From contig CAYNKQ010000002.1 of NCBI GenBank assembly GCA_964397855.1, positions 1 through 64,000 on the forward strand: a DNA stretch of 64,000 nt, written 5' to 3'. The position numbers were made by a program, and so were the translations under genes. This stretch comes from UBA7683 sp964397855. Its GTDB lineage: Bacteria; Patescibacteriota; Saccharimonadia; Saccharimonadales; UBA7683. The notes beneath the pieces are model-generated. The model ran no database searches. It saw only the letters and a list, made by a program, of their open reading frames with translations, and was not told where the DNA came from. Numbering within the stretch: position 1 is the stretch's first letter; each line of letters opens with the position of its first letter. Positions 8,434 to 16,426 of this stretch are shown piece by piece.

Positions 8434-11382
8434 TTAGACTTCATCATCTTTTGAATGATGAATCAGGCCCTGCCTGTCTATGGCAATCTCACCTGCACCC
8501 AAATCACCTTCCTGTATAGCATTGTTAACCGCCGCTGACTGCTCCCCGCTCGTGACTTGCTGATTGTTGCCATCTCTCTGCACTACAAGCTCTTCAACCG
8601 GCTTCTGGCTGGGATCCGTCTGTAAGTTTACTGGTGGAGTAAAAGACTGTACAGGGCGCGCTTGTGGCTGCTGAAGCGACTGCGGAATGGGCGTAGCTGT
8701 GTGTGTATTCGCCTGACTCAAGCTGCCAAACTCTGGCTTCTGAAGTGCCTGTGGTGAAGAAGTCCCAAGACCCGGGCTAGCGACTGGCTTTGTAGCCATC
8801 TCTTGTTTCCGCTTAGCGAGCCACTCGTCAAGGAACGAAGAGCTTCCAGGCTTTGGTACAGCCGATGGCTGGGCGGAAGTCGATCCCGCTACAGGATTCG
8901 TTGCACCAAGCCCTGGCCGAGCACCAGCTCCAAACGCAGGTCGCGGAGCTTCTTGTGTTTTAAGCCTTGCAAATATTTCTTTCTCAATAACTGCCTTTGG
9001 ACGGCCATACTTAGCTGCAGAAAGTCGTTTCAGCGCATCCCCTAGTTCTGAGTTAGGACTACCTAGAGGTGGAACTGTTTCCATGCTAAACGGTTGTGTC
9101 GGAACCCCATTCATGAGCATCTGAACCGCCCAGTTGTAGTTTGGCATCTTAGTAATGTCTTCCGCATCAAATGTTGGAGAAAAGTATTTAACCAAAAAGT
9201 CCGCATCGTTGGCACCAGTACGTGAGCCAACTACGGTCCCCACGTTTCCGAACACCGCGTCACGAATTTCATCAGTAAGCTGGCCTACAAACTGATTCGC
9301 CACGATCAGACTTAACCTATACTTACGGGCTTCAGAGAGGATATCTGAGAACGTTTCAGTTGAGAAGTTTTGAAATTCATCAACGTATAACGCAAAATCC
9401 CTACGCTCTGATTCGTGAATGTTTGCACGGCCCATTGCAGCAGCGTAGAACTTCATAACAAATATCATGCCCAGAAGCTTAGCGTTGAGTTCACCCGTCT
9501 TTCCTTTACTGAGGTTGACCAGAAGAATTTTGCCCTCATCCATCACCTGACGAATATCAAAACCACTTTTTGTTTGCCCAATAATATTGCGCATCATCTG
9601 ATTCGACAGGAACGCGCCGAATTTACTTACAAACCAACCCTTCACCTCTCCAAATTCATTAGACCGCTCAGATGCTGGCATTTCTTTAAGCCAGAAGTCG
9701 AGCACAGGCTGATCTGTTACATATTTAAGTTTTTGATTTAGGTATGCCTTGTCGTTAAACAACTTTGGGATATCAATAAACGTTCCCCCATCTGGTCCAG
9801 CCATAACAACCAGCGCAGCGTTACGGAATATATTTTCATATCTTGGCCCAATGATTCCTTGTCGTTGTGGATCATACAACCTGTAAAGCATGTTTATGGC
9901 CTCTTGAATAAGGAAATCTTGTTGTTCTTTATATTGAAACTCGAAAAGGTTAAGACCAACGGGATTATCCATATCGCCAGGGGCAAAGTAGATCACGTCC
10001 TCAGTTCTCTCTTTGGGTACCATACTCATAAGCGTTTCGGCGGTGTCACCATGCGGGTCAATAAAGGCAAACCCTTTACCGTCTAACATATCTTGTAGCG
10101 CCAGGTTCTCTAATAGTACCGACTTACCTGTACCGGTTTGTCCGATGATGTACATGTGCCTTCTTCTGTCGCTATCAGTTAGACGAATCTCTTTCTTTGT
10201 GCCCCTAAACACGTTGTAACCTAACAATAAGCCTTTTTCGGGTACATTATTTGGTCCGTCAACCTGCTTTGAGGCCTGTCGTTGTAATTGCGACGTCGGT
10301 GTATTCTTTTGATCGGGAAAGTGAAAGATCGAAGCAAGTTCAACACTGTTAAGAATACTTTGATTTACCTCTTGGGGGAAAAATCGAAAAATAAATGCTG
10401 TGACAAAATTTTCTATCACCTTGGCAGGAACAAATTTGAAACCATTTCTGCCAGGAGAATCAAAAAGCGAGAACGAAGCTACAATGTTACTAAGTATTGT
10501 TTGCGAACGTGCAGCCGTATTAGACGACGCAGCAACACGTATCAGAACTTCGTAACCCGGATAACGAGTTTTCTCTTCAATTGCATCCAACTCAGCCTGC
10601 TCCAATGAAGAGAGTTGCTTTTCTTCCTGCTTAATCTCACCTTCAGGGGGCTTCCATAGTGCACTCCCGACATCCTTCCAGACGTGCCCACCAAGACCTT
10701 TTTTATAACGATCTTTTTTAAACTTAACGGTGGTTTGCTTTGATTTTTTAACCCAATCAGGGTTTGCAGGACGTAGCAATATCTGGATACCGGCACCATC
10801 GTCTTTGGTAAGCGTTGACATTGAATTGAGTAGTGACTGCATTGCATCACGCTTAGAATCCTGGTATGTGGCGATTGGATTGGCAAATCCCTTTTTCAGA
10901 ACAAGCTCTCCACCAATGGTTCCGCTAATCTTGCCGACAGAACTAAAGATGTTATGCTCTTCAACTTCTTCGAGACGAGCAGTTGGATACGCGCTTGTGA
11001 TAGCTTGCTCAACCACAGAGACCAACGCAACTGGAACTGCAGTGTAATAATTAATCCTCCCCTTTGCGGCCACAACTTCAAATGCAATGTGACGCTGACC
11101 ATAAAATTTGTTCTTAAAACCTTTCGGAGTAGCAGTACTCGCTAGAATGTTGTACAAAACCTGTGCCTTAGAAATTGTTTCTTCGGTGATATCTCTTGCA
11201 TCCCTGCTGCCAGTCTCAATATCATCACTAATAGGTGGAAGATGAATCAAAAGTGGGACCATTTTAAGACCACGTTCATAGTTTTTGGCTTCACGCAGTA
11301 CTTTTCGGTAATACGCAAATATAACAAACCCAGCAATTATACCTACGCCCGCCATGACACTTAGAATGATTAATGCTTGCAT
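8434..11382 (-). CDS. Membrane-anchored VirD4/TraD-like (type IV coupling-type) ATPase
   Basis: This 982-residue protein has one N-terminal transmembrane helix (about 4-24), then a mixed domain to about residue 400. An RecA-like motor follows: Walker A GQTGTGKS near 415-422, FIDPHGD near 441, and Walker B ALYVDEFQNF near 664-673. After about residue 810 the chain is rich in Pro, Gln and Ser and looks disordered. The layout matches DNA- or protein-pumping ATPases of type IV secretion and conjugation. No VirB-type channel genes lie in the window, so it may be a stand-alone membrane translocase. The next upstream gene (11392) is 9 nt away. Confidence 0.8.
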   Translation of the reverse strand: MQALIILSVMAGVGIIAGFVIFAYYRKVLREAKNYERGLKMVPLLIHLPPISDDIETGSRDARDITEETISKAQVLYNILASTATPKGFKNKFYGQRHIAFEVVAAKGRINYYTAVPVALVSVVEQAITSAYPTARLEEVEEHNIFSSVGKISGTIGGELVLKKGFANPIATYQDSKRDAMQSLLNSMSTLTKDDGAGIQILLRPANPDWVKKSKQTTVKFKKDRYKKGLGGHVWKDVGSALWKPPEGEIKQEEKQLSSLEQAELDAIEEKTRYPGYEVLIRVAASSNTAARSQTILSNIVASFSLFDSPGRNGFKFVPAKVIENFVTAFIFRFFPQEVNQSILNSVELASIFHFPDQKNTPTSQLQRQASKQVDGPNNVPEKGLLLGYNVFRGTKKEIRLTDSDRRRHMYIIGQTGTGKSVLLENLALQDMLDGKGFAFIDPHGDTAETLMSMVPKERTEDVIYFAPGDMDNPVGLNLFEFQYKEQQDFLIQEAINMLYRLYDPQRQGIIGPRYENIFRNAALVVMAGPDGGTFIDIPKLFNDKAYLNQKLKYVTDQPVLDFWLKEMPASERSNEFGEVKGWFVSKFGAFLSNQMMRNIIGQTKSGFDIRQVMDEGKILLVNLSKGKTGELNAKLLGMIFVMKFYAAAMGRANIHESERRDFALYVDEFQNFSTETFSDILSEARKYRLSLIVANQFVGQLTDEIRDAVFGNVGTVVGSRTGANDADFLVKYFSPTFDAEDITKMPNYNWAVQMLMNGVPTQPFSMETVPPLGSPNSELGDALKRLSAAKYGRPKAVIEKEIFARLKTQEAPRPAFGAGARPGLGATNPVAGSTSAQPSAVPKPGSSSFLDEWLAKRKQEMATKPVASPGLGTSSPQALQKPEFGSLSQANTHTATPIPQSLQQPQARPVQSFTPPVNLQTDPSQKPVEELVVQRDGNNQQVTSGEQSAAVNNAIQEGDLGAGEIAIDRQGLIHHSKDDEV

Positions 11383-11391
11383 GATCGTCGC

Positions 11392-11808
11392 CTACTCGGC
11401 TAGCTTTATTGTTTTATTATACCGTTTCTGCAAGTAGTCAGCCTGCAGTTTGCTGACTTCTTGCTCCTGTTGATACGGATCAGTCTTGGTAGAGTTAACA
11501 ATATGTTTTGCTTTATCTACCCACTCTTTTTCAATAACATCAACGTCGTCAGCCATCATCGGGTCAGCCACCGGAGACACCTGGCTAACAACTTGGGGCG
11601 CAGGGTTGGCGGGCGGGCTGGTTGGCTGAACCGCCAGCACTGGCTGAATAGTCGGTGAACCCGGAGCCGAAGGAGTCTCAAATGACCGCTCTTGACTTGT
11701 GCTGGGGGCGGTCTCAGGAGATATCGGCATCAAGTTAGCAGCAGTTTGCTGCTCTTGAAAATTCTGACTGCCCTCTTGAGCAATTGGCTCAGGTAAAATT
11801 GGTTCCAT
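11392..11808 (-). CDS. Pro-rich hypothetical protein paired with the VirD4-like ATPase
   Basis: This 138-residue protein has a Pro/Ser/Gln-rich, low-complexity first ~85 residues and a short charged helical C-terminal part (about 88-138: VIEKEWVDKAKHIV and on). It ends 9 nt before the ATPase gene in the same direction, so the two probably form one transcript. No known domain is recognised. Its disordered part resembles the ATPase tail in composition, which hints at a shared complex, but this is inference. Confidence 0.7.
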   Translation of the reverse strand: MEPILPEPIAQEGSQNFQEQQTAANLMPISPETAPSTSQERSFETPSAPGSPTIQPVLAVQPTSPPANPAPQVVSQVSPVADPMMADDVDVIEKEWVDKAKHIVNSTKTDPYQQEQEVSKLQADYLQKRYNKTIKLAE

Positions 11809-11850
11809 ATCTGCTTAGAAGTATAGCAAAAAACAGGTGGCTTTGGCAGT

Positions 11851-12234
11851 CTAAAAACGCCGAAGCAAATAAAAATTGAGTAGCAACTCAAAGACTAAAA
11901 TTAACACCAGATCAACTACCTGAAGTTGCCTCAGCGTCTGCAACCCCACCAGGAATACTGCGCCAGCTGCTATCGCTACAGATGTGTAGAGAATTCTTAC
12001 ACCCGACATCCCGAGCTTGCGACCAATAAATCGCAGCATTGACACCGTAAACGACAGTGTGCACATAAAAATAAACAAAAGAAACAACATGACAACTATC
12101 GGCCCACCTTGACCTGGGCTTTTTGTCGTAATAATGATCAACAATCCCATGATCGAGCCGACAACTGAAGCCGCCAGTAGCTTTGTAACAGTTGTAGATT
12201 CTGATTCTTTTAGTATTTCTATATCTTTTTCCAT
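11851..12234 (-). CDS. Four-helix hypothetical membrane protein
   Basis: This 127-residue protein has about four hydrophobic helices: near 18-38, 46-66, 80-100 and 106-124. It has a short acidic N terminus (MEKDIEILKESES). It lies 42 nt upstream of the Pro-rich gene in the same direction, so it may belong to the ATPase cluster. No family is recognised. Its coding nature is supported by length, hydrophobic periodicity and operon position only. Confidence 0.65.
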   Translation of the reverse strand: MEKDIEILKESESTTVTKLLAASVVGSIMGLLIIITTKSPGQGGPIVVMLFLLFIFMCTLSFTVSMLRFIGRKLGMSGVRILYTSVAIAAGAVFLVGLQTLRQLQVVDLVLILVFELLLNFYLLRRF

Positions 12235-12257
12235 AACTCCATTGAACCAAATTTCTT

Positions 12258-12432
12258 AAAAACAAAAAAGCTAGAGTAACAAATCCGCCAACTTAATTAC
12301 TTTTGTAGCGCTTGAATACTCTAGCAGTGACTGACCGCTCTCAATAAAGAGAGCGCTAGCGCCATCAACTGATGGCTATACTGTGGTGAAAGGTGCTGCT
12401 CTTTCGAGCTGATAGAATCATAGCACTGGATC
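12258..12432 (-). ncRNA. Candidate structured RNA with its own terminator
   Basis: On the minus strand several hairpins follow one another. GTGCT/AGCAC encloses GCTC-GAAA-GAGC (12393-12426). Next are a GCCATC/GATGGC hairpin (12361-12376) and a 7-bp CGCTCTC/GAGAGCG hairpin (12336-12355). Last comes an 8-bp CTAGAGTA/TACTCTAG stem (12271-12324), followed at once by CTTTTTTGTTTTT, so the 3' end looks like an intrinsic terminator. There is no ORF. The sequence does not match tmRNA, SRP RNA or RNase P by eye. The 5' end and any promoter are not defined. Confidence 0.5.
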
Positions 12433-13172
12433 TTCATTAACACAAGCATTTTATTATTGTAATAATAACAATGTACATCTATTACAGGTGAAGTAATGTT
12501 GTTGTAAATAATGCTATTTGCCTTAATTTAATCTGTACCTAGGCCCTCTTTTAGCGCATAAACCCTTCTTAAAATCTCTGAGCCAAGCACAGACTGATGT
12601 CTAAATTCCTGTAGTTTTTATGACCCGATTAACGATGAGTTGAGGACTGAACACAAAATATCCAGCAATCAGCCTTCACGGCCAACTCGATAACCAACTA
12701 AACATTCCCCAAAAATGTCACGTACACACGCAATCAAATTAATTGCCGACCGACTTAAAAAAATTCAAGAACACGGATCGAACACAATCCCTCCAACTTT
12801 ACCTTAGAAAATAGAAATAGAATTTGAGTTATATTAACACTACCAATTAATTGATCCCGGGGCGCAGACAACACAGCCATCAACGTGCAGCTGAAGCGGC
12901 AAACATGCGGCCTAGACTAGACTCCACCATGGACTAAGGCAGTCTTCTCCGACCTACGGCTGAGCACAAAAATAATTAACTGAATACAAATTAAAATGCA
13001 GGAGAAAAGCACATCGCGTTCCAGCGTTCTAGCAGAATGCCAGTAGGCCAACTTCCTAATAAAGCATTCGACTGTGACTATGTTGATGTCAATAAATAGT
13101 CATCAATTTTGTAGCCTATCAGTATCATGTCATGCTGTGGATAACTTCATTACATTTTGTGCTTATTATATG
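12433..13172. other. Gene-poor stretch with one DnaA-box match and a tiny ORF
   Basis: No gene of normal length is visible. A perfect palindrome TTATTATT-GT-AATAATAA lies around 12452-12470. A 9/9 DnaA-box match (TGTGGATAA) is at 13136-13144, although about 0.5 such matches are expected by chance in 64 kb. A 30-codon ORF at 12715-12807 (plus, MSRTHAIKLIADRLKKIQEH...) looks amphipathic but has no Shine-Dalgarno or promoter that I can defend. The rest holds nothing I can name. Confidence 0.4.
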
Positions 13173-13201
13173 TTGACATAAGCTTTTAGAGCGCCTATTA
13201 T
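13173..13201 (+). promoter_or_regulatory. Promoter of the comM leader
   Basis: TTGACA (13173-13178), a 17-nt spacer and TATTAT (13196-13201) make a strong promoter reading towards comM. The start would fall near 13208, just ahead of a small hairpin (GCACTT/AAGTGC, 13209-13229) and the terminator at 13254. Confidence 0.8.
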
Positions 13202-13253
13202 GATAGTGGCACTTGAATAAAAAAAGTGCTCAAAACAAAAAGATAAACCCTTG

Positions 13254-13293
13254 AAACAACGGCTACTCGCAGGCCGTTGTTTTCTTTTGTTTT
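13254..13293 (+). terminator. Intrinsic terminator in the comM leader
   Basis: A perfect 10-bp stem AAACAACGGC/GCCGTTGTTT (13254-13263 and 13273-13282) with a 9-nt loop is followed by TCTTTTGTTTT. It lies between the promoter at 13173 and the comM ribosome site at 13325. It therefore either attenuates comM or ends a separate ~85-nt RNA. Confidence 0.8.
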
Positions 13294-13340
13294 ACATTTA
13301 CCAATCTGTTAATACCGTCAAATACAAGGAGGTCTTCTCT

Positions 13341-14846
13341 ATGACAACAGCAAAAGTATACTCTGCCGCACATATAGGTTTCGATGGCAGACTAATCGAG
13401 ATTGAGTGCGACACAAGCAATGGACTACCTGGAATAATTATAGTCGGGCTGGCTAACAAAGCTATCGACGAAGCAAAAGAACGTATGCGCAGCAGTATCA
13501 AGAATAGCCGTCTCAGTACTCCACGAAAGCGTGTAACTTTGAACTTAGCTCCTGCCGACATACCGAAAGATGGATCGTGCTACGACCTCCCCATGGCCGT
13601 GGCAATATTGGCTGCGAGTCAACAAATACGCCCAGACTTTTTGGCGGACTCATTGTTTGTAGGAGAGTTATCGTTGGACGGAAGCCTTCGGCCAGTAAAA
13701 GGAGCTGTGTCGTACGCAGAAGTTGCAAGAGCAAGCGGCTTCAAGCGGATATTTGTTCCCGCCAAAAACGCGGATCAAGCAGCGCTTGTGAACGAGATTA
13801 GCGTGGTGCCGATCAAAACGCTGCACGAACTTTGCGAATACCTAAACAAGTCGAAGCCCTTTACCCTTCATCCAAAAACAAACATTACAGCAACTCCAGC
13901 AAAGGGCTCTGTTGACTTCGGTGACATCTACGGACAGCAGCACGCCAAGCGTGCACTTGAGATTGCTGCAGCCGGACACCACAATATACTGCTTTCAGGT
14001 TCCCCGGGAGCGGGAAAAACTATGATGGCACGCGCACTTCTGTCGATTATGCCCCTCCCCTCCACTCAGGAGATAATCGCAATCACCAAGCTACATAGCC
14101 TAGCCGGTGAAGTAGTTAACGATATTGTTACAAACCGTCCCTTTCGTACGCCTCATCATACATCAAGCAGCGTTGCGCTTATTGGTGGCGGCAAAAGCCC
14201 GAAACCAGGTGAGATTAGTCTAGCCAACAAGGGCGTGCTGTTCCTGGACGAGTTTCCAGAGTACACAAGATCCTGCCTAGAGGCCTTAAGGCAGCCCCTG
14301 GAAGACAGGACCGTGACGGTCGCCAGAGCTGAAAGTACCGTCACATTCCCTGCCGACTTTATGTTAGTGGCAACCCAAAACCCCTGTCCATGTGGCTATT
14401 ATATGGATCAAGACCATGATTGCAGCTGTACGGCCAACCAGATTAGTCAGTATGGTAAAAAAATATCTGGGCCACTACTTGACCGGATCGACTTGGTCGT
14501 ACCCGTCCAAAAAGTTGCACATAAGCACCTCTTGCCGAGTGTAAACACCGCCACTCAGAGCAAACAGATACTCAGGCAGGTCATGTTAGCCAGAAAGATG
14601 CAGGCCGAACGCTTCAAGAATACCGAGAAGACAAATGCACACATGAGCAATCGTGATATAACGACCAAAGCTCAGCTAACAGAAGAGGCTCGGGAGCTTC
14701 TGGAAATTGCAGCCACAAAGCTTTCACTGTCAGCTCGTAGTTACATGAAAGTTATTCGAGTGTCCAGGACTATCGCCGATCTTGAAGCGAGTCAAAAAAT
14801 CGAAAAAATTCACATGAGCGAAGCCTTGCAATATCGCCCCCGTTGA
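13341..14846 (+). CDS. comM: ComM-like Mg-chelatase-family AAA+ ATPase
   Basis: This 501-residue protein matches the YifB/ComM family, whose ComM member is a branch-migration helicase in natural transformation. The N-terminal Lon-protease-like fold comes first. The AAA+ core has Walker A GSPGAGKT near residue 218 and Walker B GVLFLDEF near 300. Next comes the family-typical TQNPCPCGYY with later Cys pairs, then a C-terminal Mg_chelatase_C-like region. I place the start at ATG 13341, because AAGGAGG lies 8 nt upstream. An upstream in-frame start at 13251 would lie inside the leader terminator. The gene fits DNA uptake by the type IV pilus encoded at 37592-52042. Confidence 0.92.
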   Translation: MTTAKVYSAAHIGFDGRLIEIECDTSNGLPGIIIVGLANKAIDEAKERMRSSIKNSRLSTPRKRVTLNLAPADIPKDGSCYDLPMAVAILAASQQIRPDFLADSLFVGELSLDGSLRPVKGAVSYAEVARASGFKRIFVPAKNADQAALVNEISVVPIKTLHELCEYLNKSKPFTLHPKTNITATPAKGSVDFGDIYGQQHAKRALEIAAAGHHNILLSGSPGAGKTMMARALLSIMPLPSTQEIIAITKLHSLAGEVVNDIVTNRPFRTPHHTSSSVALIGGGKSPKPGEISLANKGVLFLDEFPEYTRSCLEALRQPLEDRTVTVARAESTVTFPADFMLVATQNPCPCGYYMDQDHDCSCTANQISQYGKKISGPLLDRIDLVVPVQKVAHKHLLPSVNTATQSKQILRQVMLARKMQAERFKNTEKTNAHMSNRDITTKAQLTEEARELLEIAATKLSLSARSYMKVIRVSRTIADLEASQKIEKIHMSEALQYRPR

Positions 14847-14871
14847 CCCCTGTGAAACCATATGCTACACT
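14843..14871 (+). promoter_or_regulatory. infC-rpmI-rplT promoter
   Basis: TTGACC (14843-14848), 17 nt and TACACT (14866-14871). The -35 box overlaps the comM stop codon. The leader to the infC start would be about 47 nt. Confidence 0.75.
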
Positions 14872-14924
14872 TGAATCATATTAAAAGATATTAGTTAACC
14901 ATAACAACATAACGGAGCATAGCT

Positions 14925-15452
14925 ATCGCTAGACAACCCCAAACACGCCTGAATCACGCAATTCGAGCACCAGAACTTAGAATCATTGACGAGAACGGCG
15001 ACCAAGCTGGCGTAATGACACGCAGCGAGGCAATGCAACGAGCAGAACTTGCTGGATTAGATCTTGTAGAAGTTTCGCCCAATGCCAACCCTCCCGTTGC
15101 ACGTATCGTTGACTGGGGTAAATACAACTATCAAAAGACCAAAGCGGCCCAAAAACAAAAGAAACTAACAAAAAGTGTTGATCTAAAACAGATACGACTC
15201 GGCATGAGAATCGGTGACAATGATCTTGAGATCAAACTTAATCGTGCTCGCAAGTTCCTAGAGGCTGGCCATAAGGTTAAAGTTATGTTACTCTATAGGG
15301 GTAGAGAAAATGCTCATAAAGAGCTTGGATTCACTTTATTTGAGCGAATCACTCAAAAACTCGAAGACGTTGCGGCAGTGGATCAACCAGCTCAACTCAA
15401 CGGGAGAAATTTAACCATTACTTACAGGAGAGCTACCAATGCCAAAACTTAA
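14925..15452 (+). CDS. infC: Translation initiation factor IF-3 (AUC start)
   Basis: IF-3 prevents premature subunit joining and checks the start codon. The frame carries full-length IF-3 similarity only if it starts at ATC 14925: residues then read M-ARQPQTRLNHAIRAPELRI, 175 in all, close to the E. coli length of 180. GGAG lies 8 nt upstream at 14914-14917. The first in-frame ATG (15015) would cut off the conserved IRAPELRIID segment. E. coli infC starts with AUU and is autoregulated through it, so a rare AUC start fits the family. The gene overlaps rpmI by 14 nt. Confidence 0.93.
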   Translation: MARQPQTRLNHAIRAPELRIIDENGDQAGVMTRSEAMQRAELAGLDLVEVSPNANPPVARIVDWGKYNYQKTKAAQKQKKLTKSVDLKQIRLGMRIGDNDLEIKLNRARKFLEAGHKVKVMLLYRGRENAHKELGFTLFERITQKLEDVAAVDQPAQLNGRNLTITYRRATNAKT

Positions 15453-15633
15453 AACCCATAAAGGGACAGCCAAACGTGTGAAAAAGTCTGCCACGGGTAA
15501 ACTTATTCGTGAACGAGCGTTTAAGAATCACCTACTTTCAGGCAAATCAGCTAGCCGAAAGCGAAATAACACAGGCGCCCAGAGTGTTAGTGCTGGTGAT
15601 ACTAAAAGTGTAAAAAGAGCTCTTGGAATATAA
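15439..15633 (+). CDS. rpmI: Ribosomal protein bL35
   Basis: This 64-residue basic protein begins MPKLKTHKGTAKRVKKSATGK, with HLLSGKSASRKR further on, which is typical of bL35 of the large ribosomal subunit. It is preceded by CAGGAGAG and overlaps the end of infC by 14 nt, the classic infC-rpmI-rplT order. Translation is probably coupled to infC. Confidence 0.97.
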   Translation: MPKLKTHKGTAKRVKKSATGKLIRERAFKNHLLSGKSASRKRNNTGAQSVSAGDTKSVKRALGI

Positions 15634-15667
15634 GAGCATCTGAAATTTAGGAATTAAGGAGTAAACT

Positions 15668-16009
15668 ATGCGAGTTAAACGAGGTGTTACAAGCCACCAC
15701 AGACACAAGAAAGTTATCAAAGCTGCCAAAGGTATGCAGCATAATCGTCGAACCTCTATCAAGATGGCTCGCCAGGGTGTTATTCGGGCGCTACAATATG
15801 CATACCGAGACCGCCGCAACAAGAAACGAGACTTTCGTGGTCTTTGGATAACAAGAATTAACGCAGCAGTTCGTGAACACGGTGTTAGCTATAGCGTTTT
15901 CATGAACAATCTTAAGAAAAATGACGTGCAAATAGACCGTAAAATCCTCAGCGAACTTGCGGTAAACCACCCAACTGCAATCACTGAACTTGTGAAACTT
16001 ACAAAGTAA
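15668..16009 (+). CDS. rplT: Ribosomal protein bL20
   Basis: This 113-residue basic protein has the family's RVKRGVTSHHRHKKVIKAAKG start and a RDRRNKKRDFRGLWITRINAA core. bL20 binds 23S rRNA early in 50S assembly, and in several bacteria represses its own operon. AAGGAG lies 7 nt before ATG. The operon ends at the terminator 16030-16066. Confidence 0.97.
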   Translation: MRVKRGVTSHHRHKKVIKAAKGMQHNRRTSIKMARQGVIRALQYAYRDRRNKKRDFRGLWITRINAAVREHGVSYSVFMNNLKKNDVQIDRKILSELAVNHPTAITELVKLTK

Positions 16010-16029
16010 CATCTGTGTCTGCACCCAAG

Positions 16030-16066
16030 CACTAAAAAATCTCCGCGAAACGGAGATTTTTTAGTG
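16030..16066. terminator. Bidirectional terminator between rplT and rnpB
   Basis: A perfect 16-bp stem CACTAAAAAATCTCCG/CGGAGATTTTTTAGTG with a 5-nt loop. It has A- and T-runs on both sides, so it can end rplT (plus) and rnpB (minus). Confidence 0.9.
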
Positions 16067-16411
16067 TCAGATCATCTGTAAGCCGGGTTCTGTCGAGGAT
16101 AATCATCTATCTAGACTTGTTGTTGCCAATAAGTTCAAGCGGTTCTTGCGGCACGATCACGGCGGACCGCCTATTGTGACCACGCCTCCTTGCAGCAGAC
16201 AGGGTTTACCTCTCTTCCATGTCACCATGGCCGACTGTGGGCTTTTACCCCACTCGTTTCACCTTTTCCCTTCAACAAGTTCAGGGTAGTTTCGTTTCTG
16301 TGGCACTTTCCCTAGGGTCACCCCCGGTTGCCGTTAGCAACTGTCTCGTCCTGTGCTGCCCGGACTTTCCTCTCCCAATAAATTGGGGGCGATCATCCAA
16401 TGATCTGACAC
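16066..16411 (-). ncRNA. rnpB: RNase P RNA, bacterial type A
   Basis: This is the catalytic RNA that trims tRNA 5' leaders. The minus strand carries the conserved blocks in order: GAGGAAAGTCCGGGC, GGGTGACCC, GTGCCACAGAAAC, AAGGGTGAAA-like P12 region, GGTAAACCC and AGACAGAACCCGGCTTACAG. Helix P1 is TCAGATCAT at the 5' end pairing with ATGATCTGA at the 3' end. A TATACT -10 box lies at 16415-16420. P12 contains CCCTGAACTTGTTGAAGGG, discussed as a finding. Ends are set by P1. Confidence 0.95.
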
Positions 16412-16426
16412 ACTCAGTATACCAGA

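Noticed and set aside
12393..12426. SRP RNA domain (AGAGCAGCACC after a tetraloop)
   Set aside because: The GGAA-type loop and the asymmetric loop do not align. The stem is a plain GCTC/GAGC hairpin.
12850..12935. Possible tmRNA (a GCAGCTGAAGCGGCAAAC stretch and CTCCACCA)
   Set aside because: No T-loop before the CCA, no matching 5' acceptor and no tag ending in Ala-Ala-stop.
13251..13340. Longer comM start with 30 extra residues
   Set aside because: It begins in the leader terminator and has no ribosome site. ATG 13341 has AAGGAGG.
15015..15017. ATG start for infC
   Set aside because: It would remove about 30 conserved N-terminal residues of IF-3.
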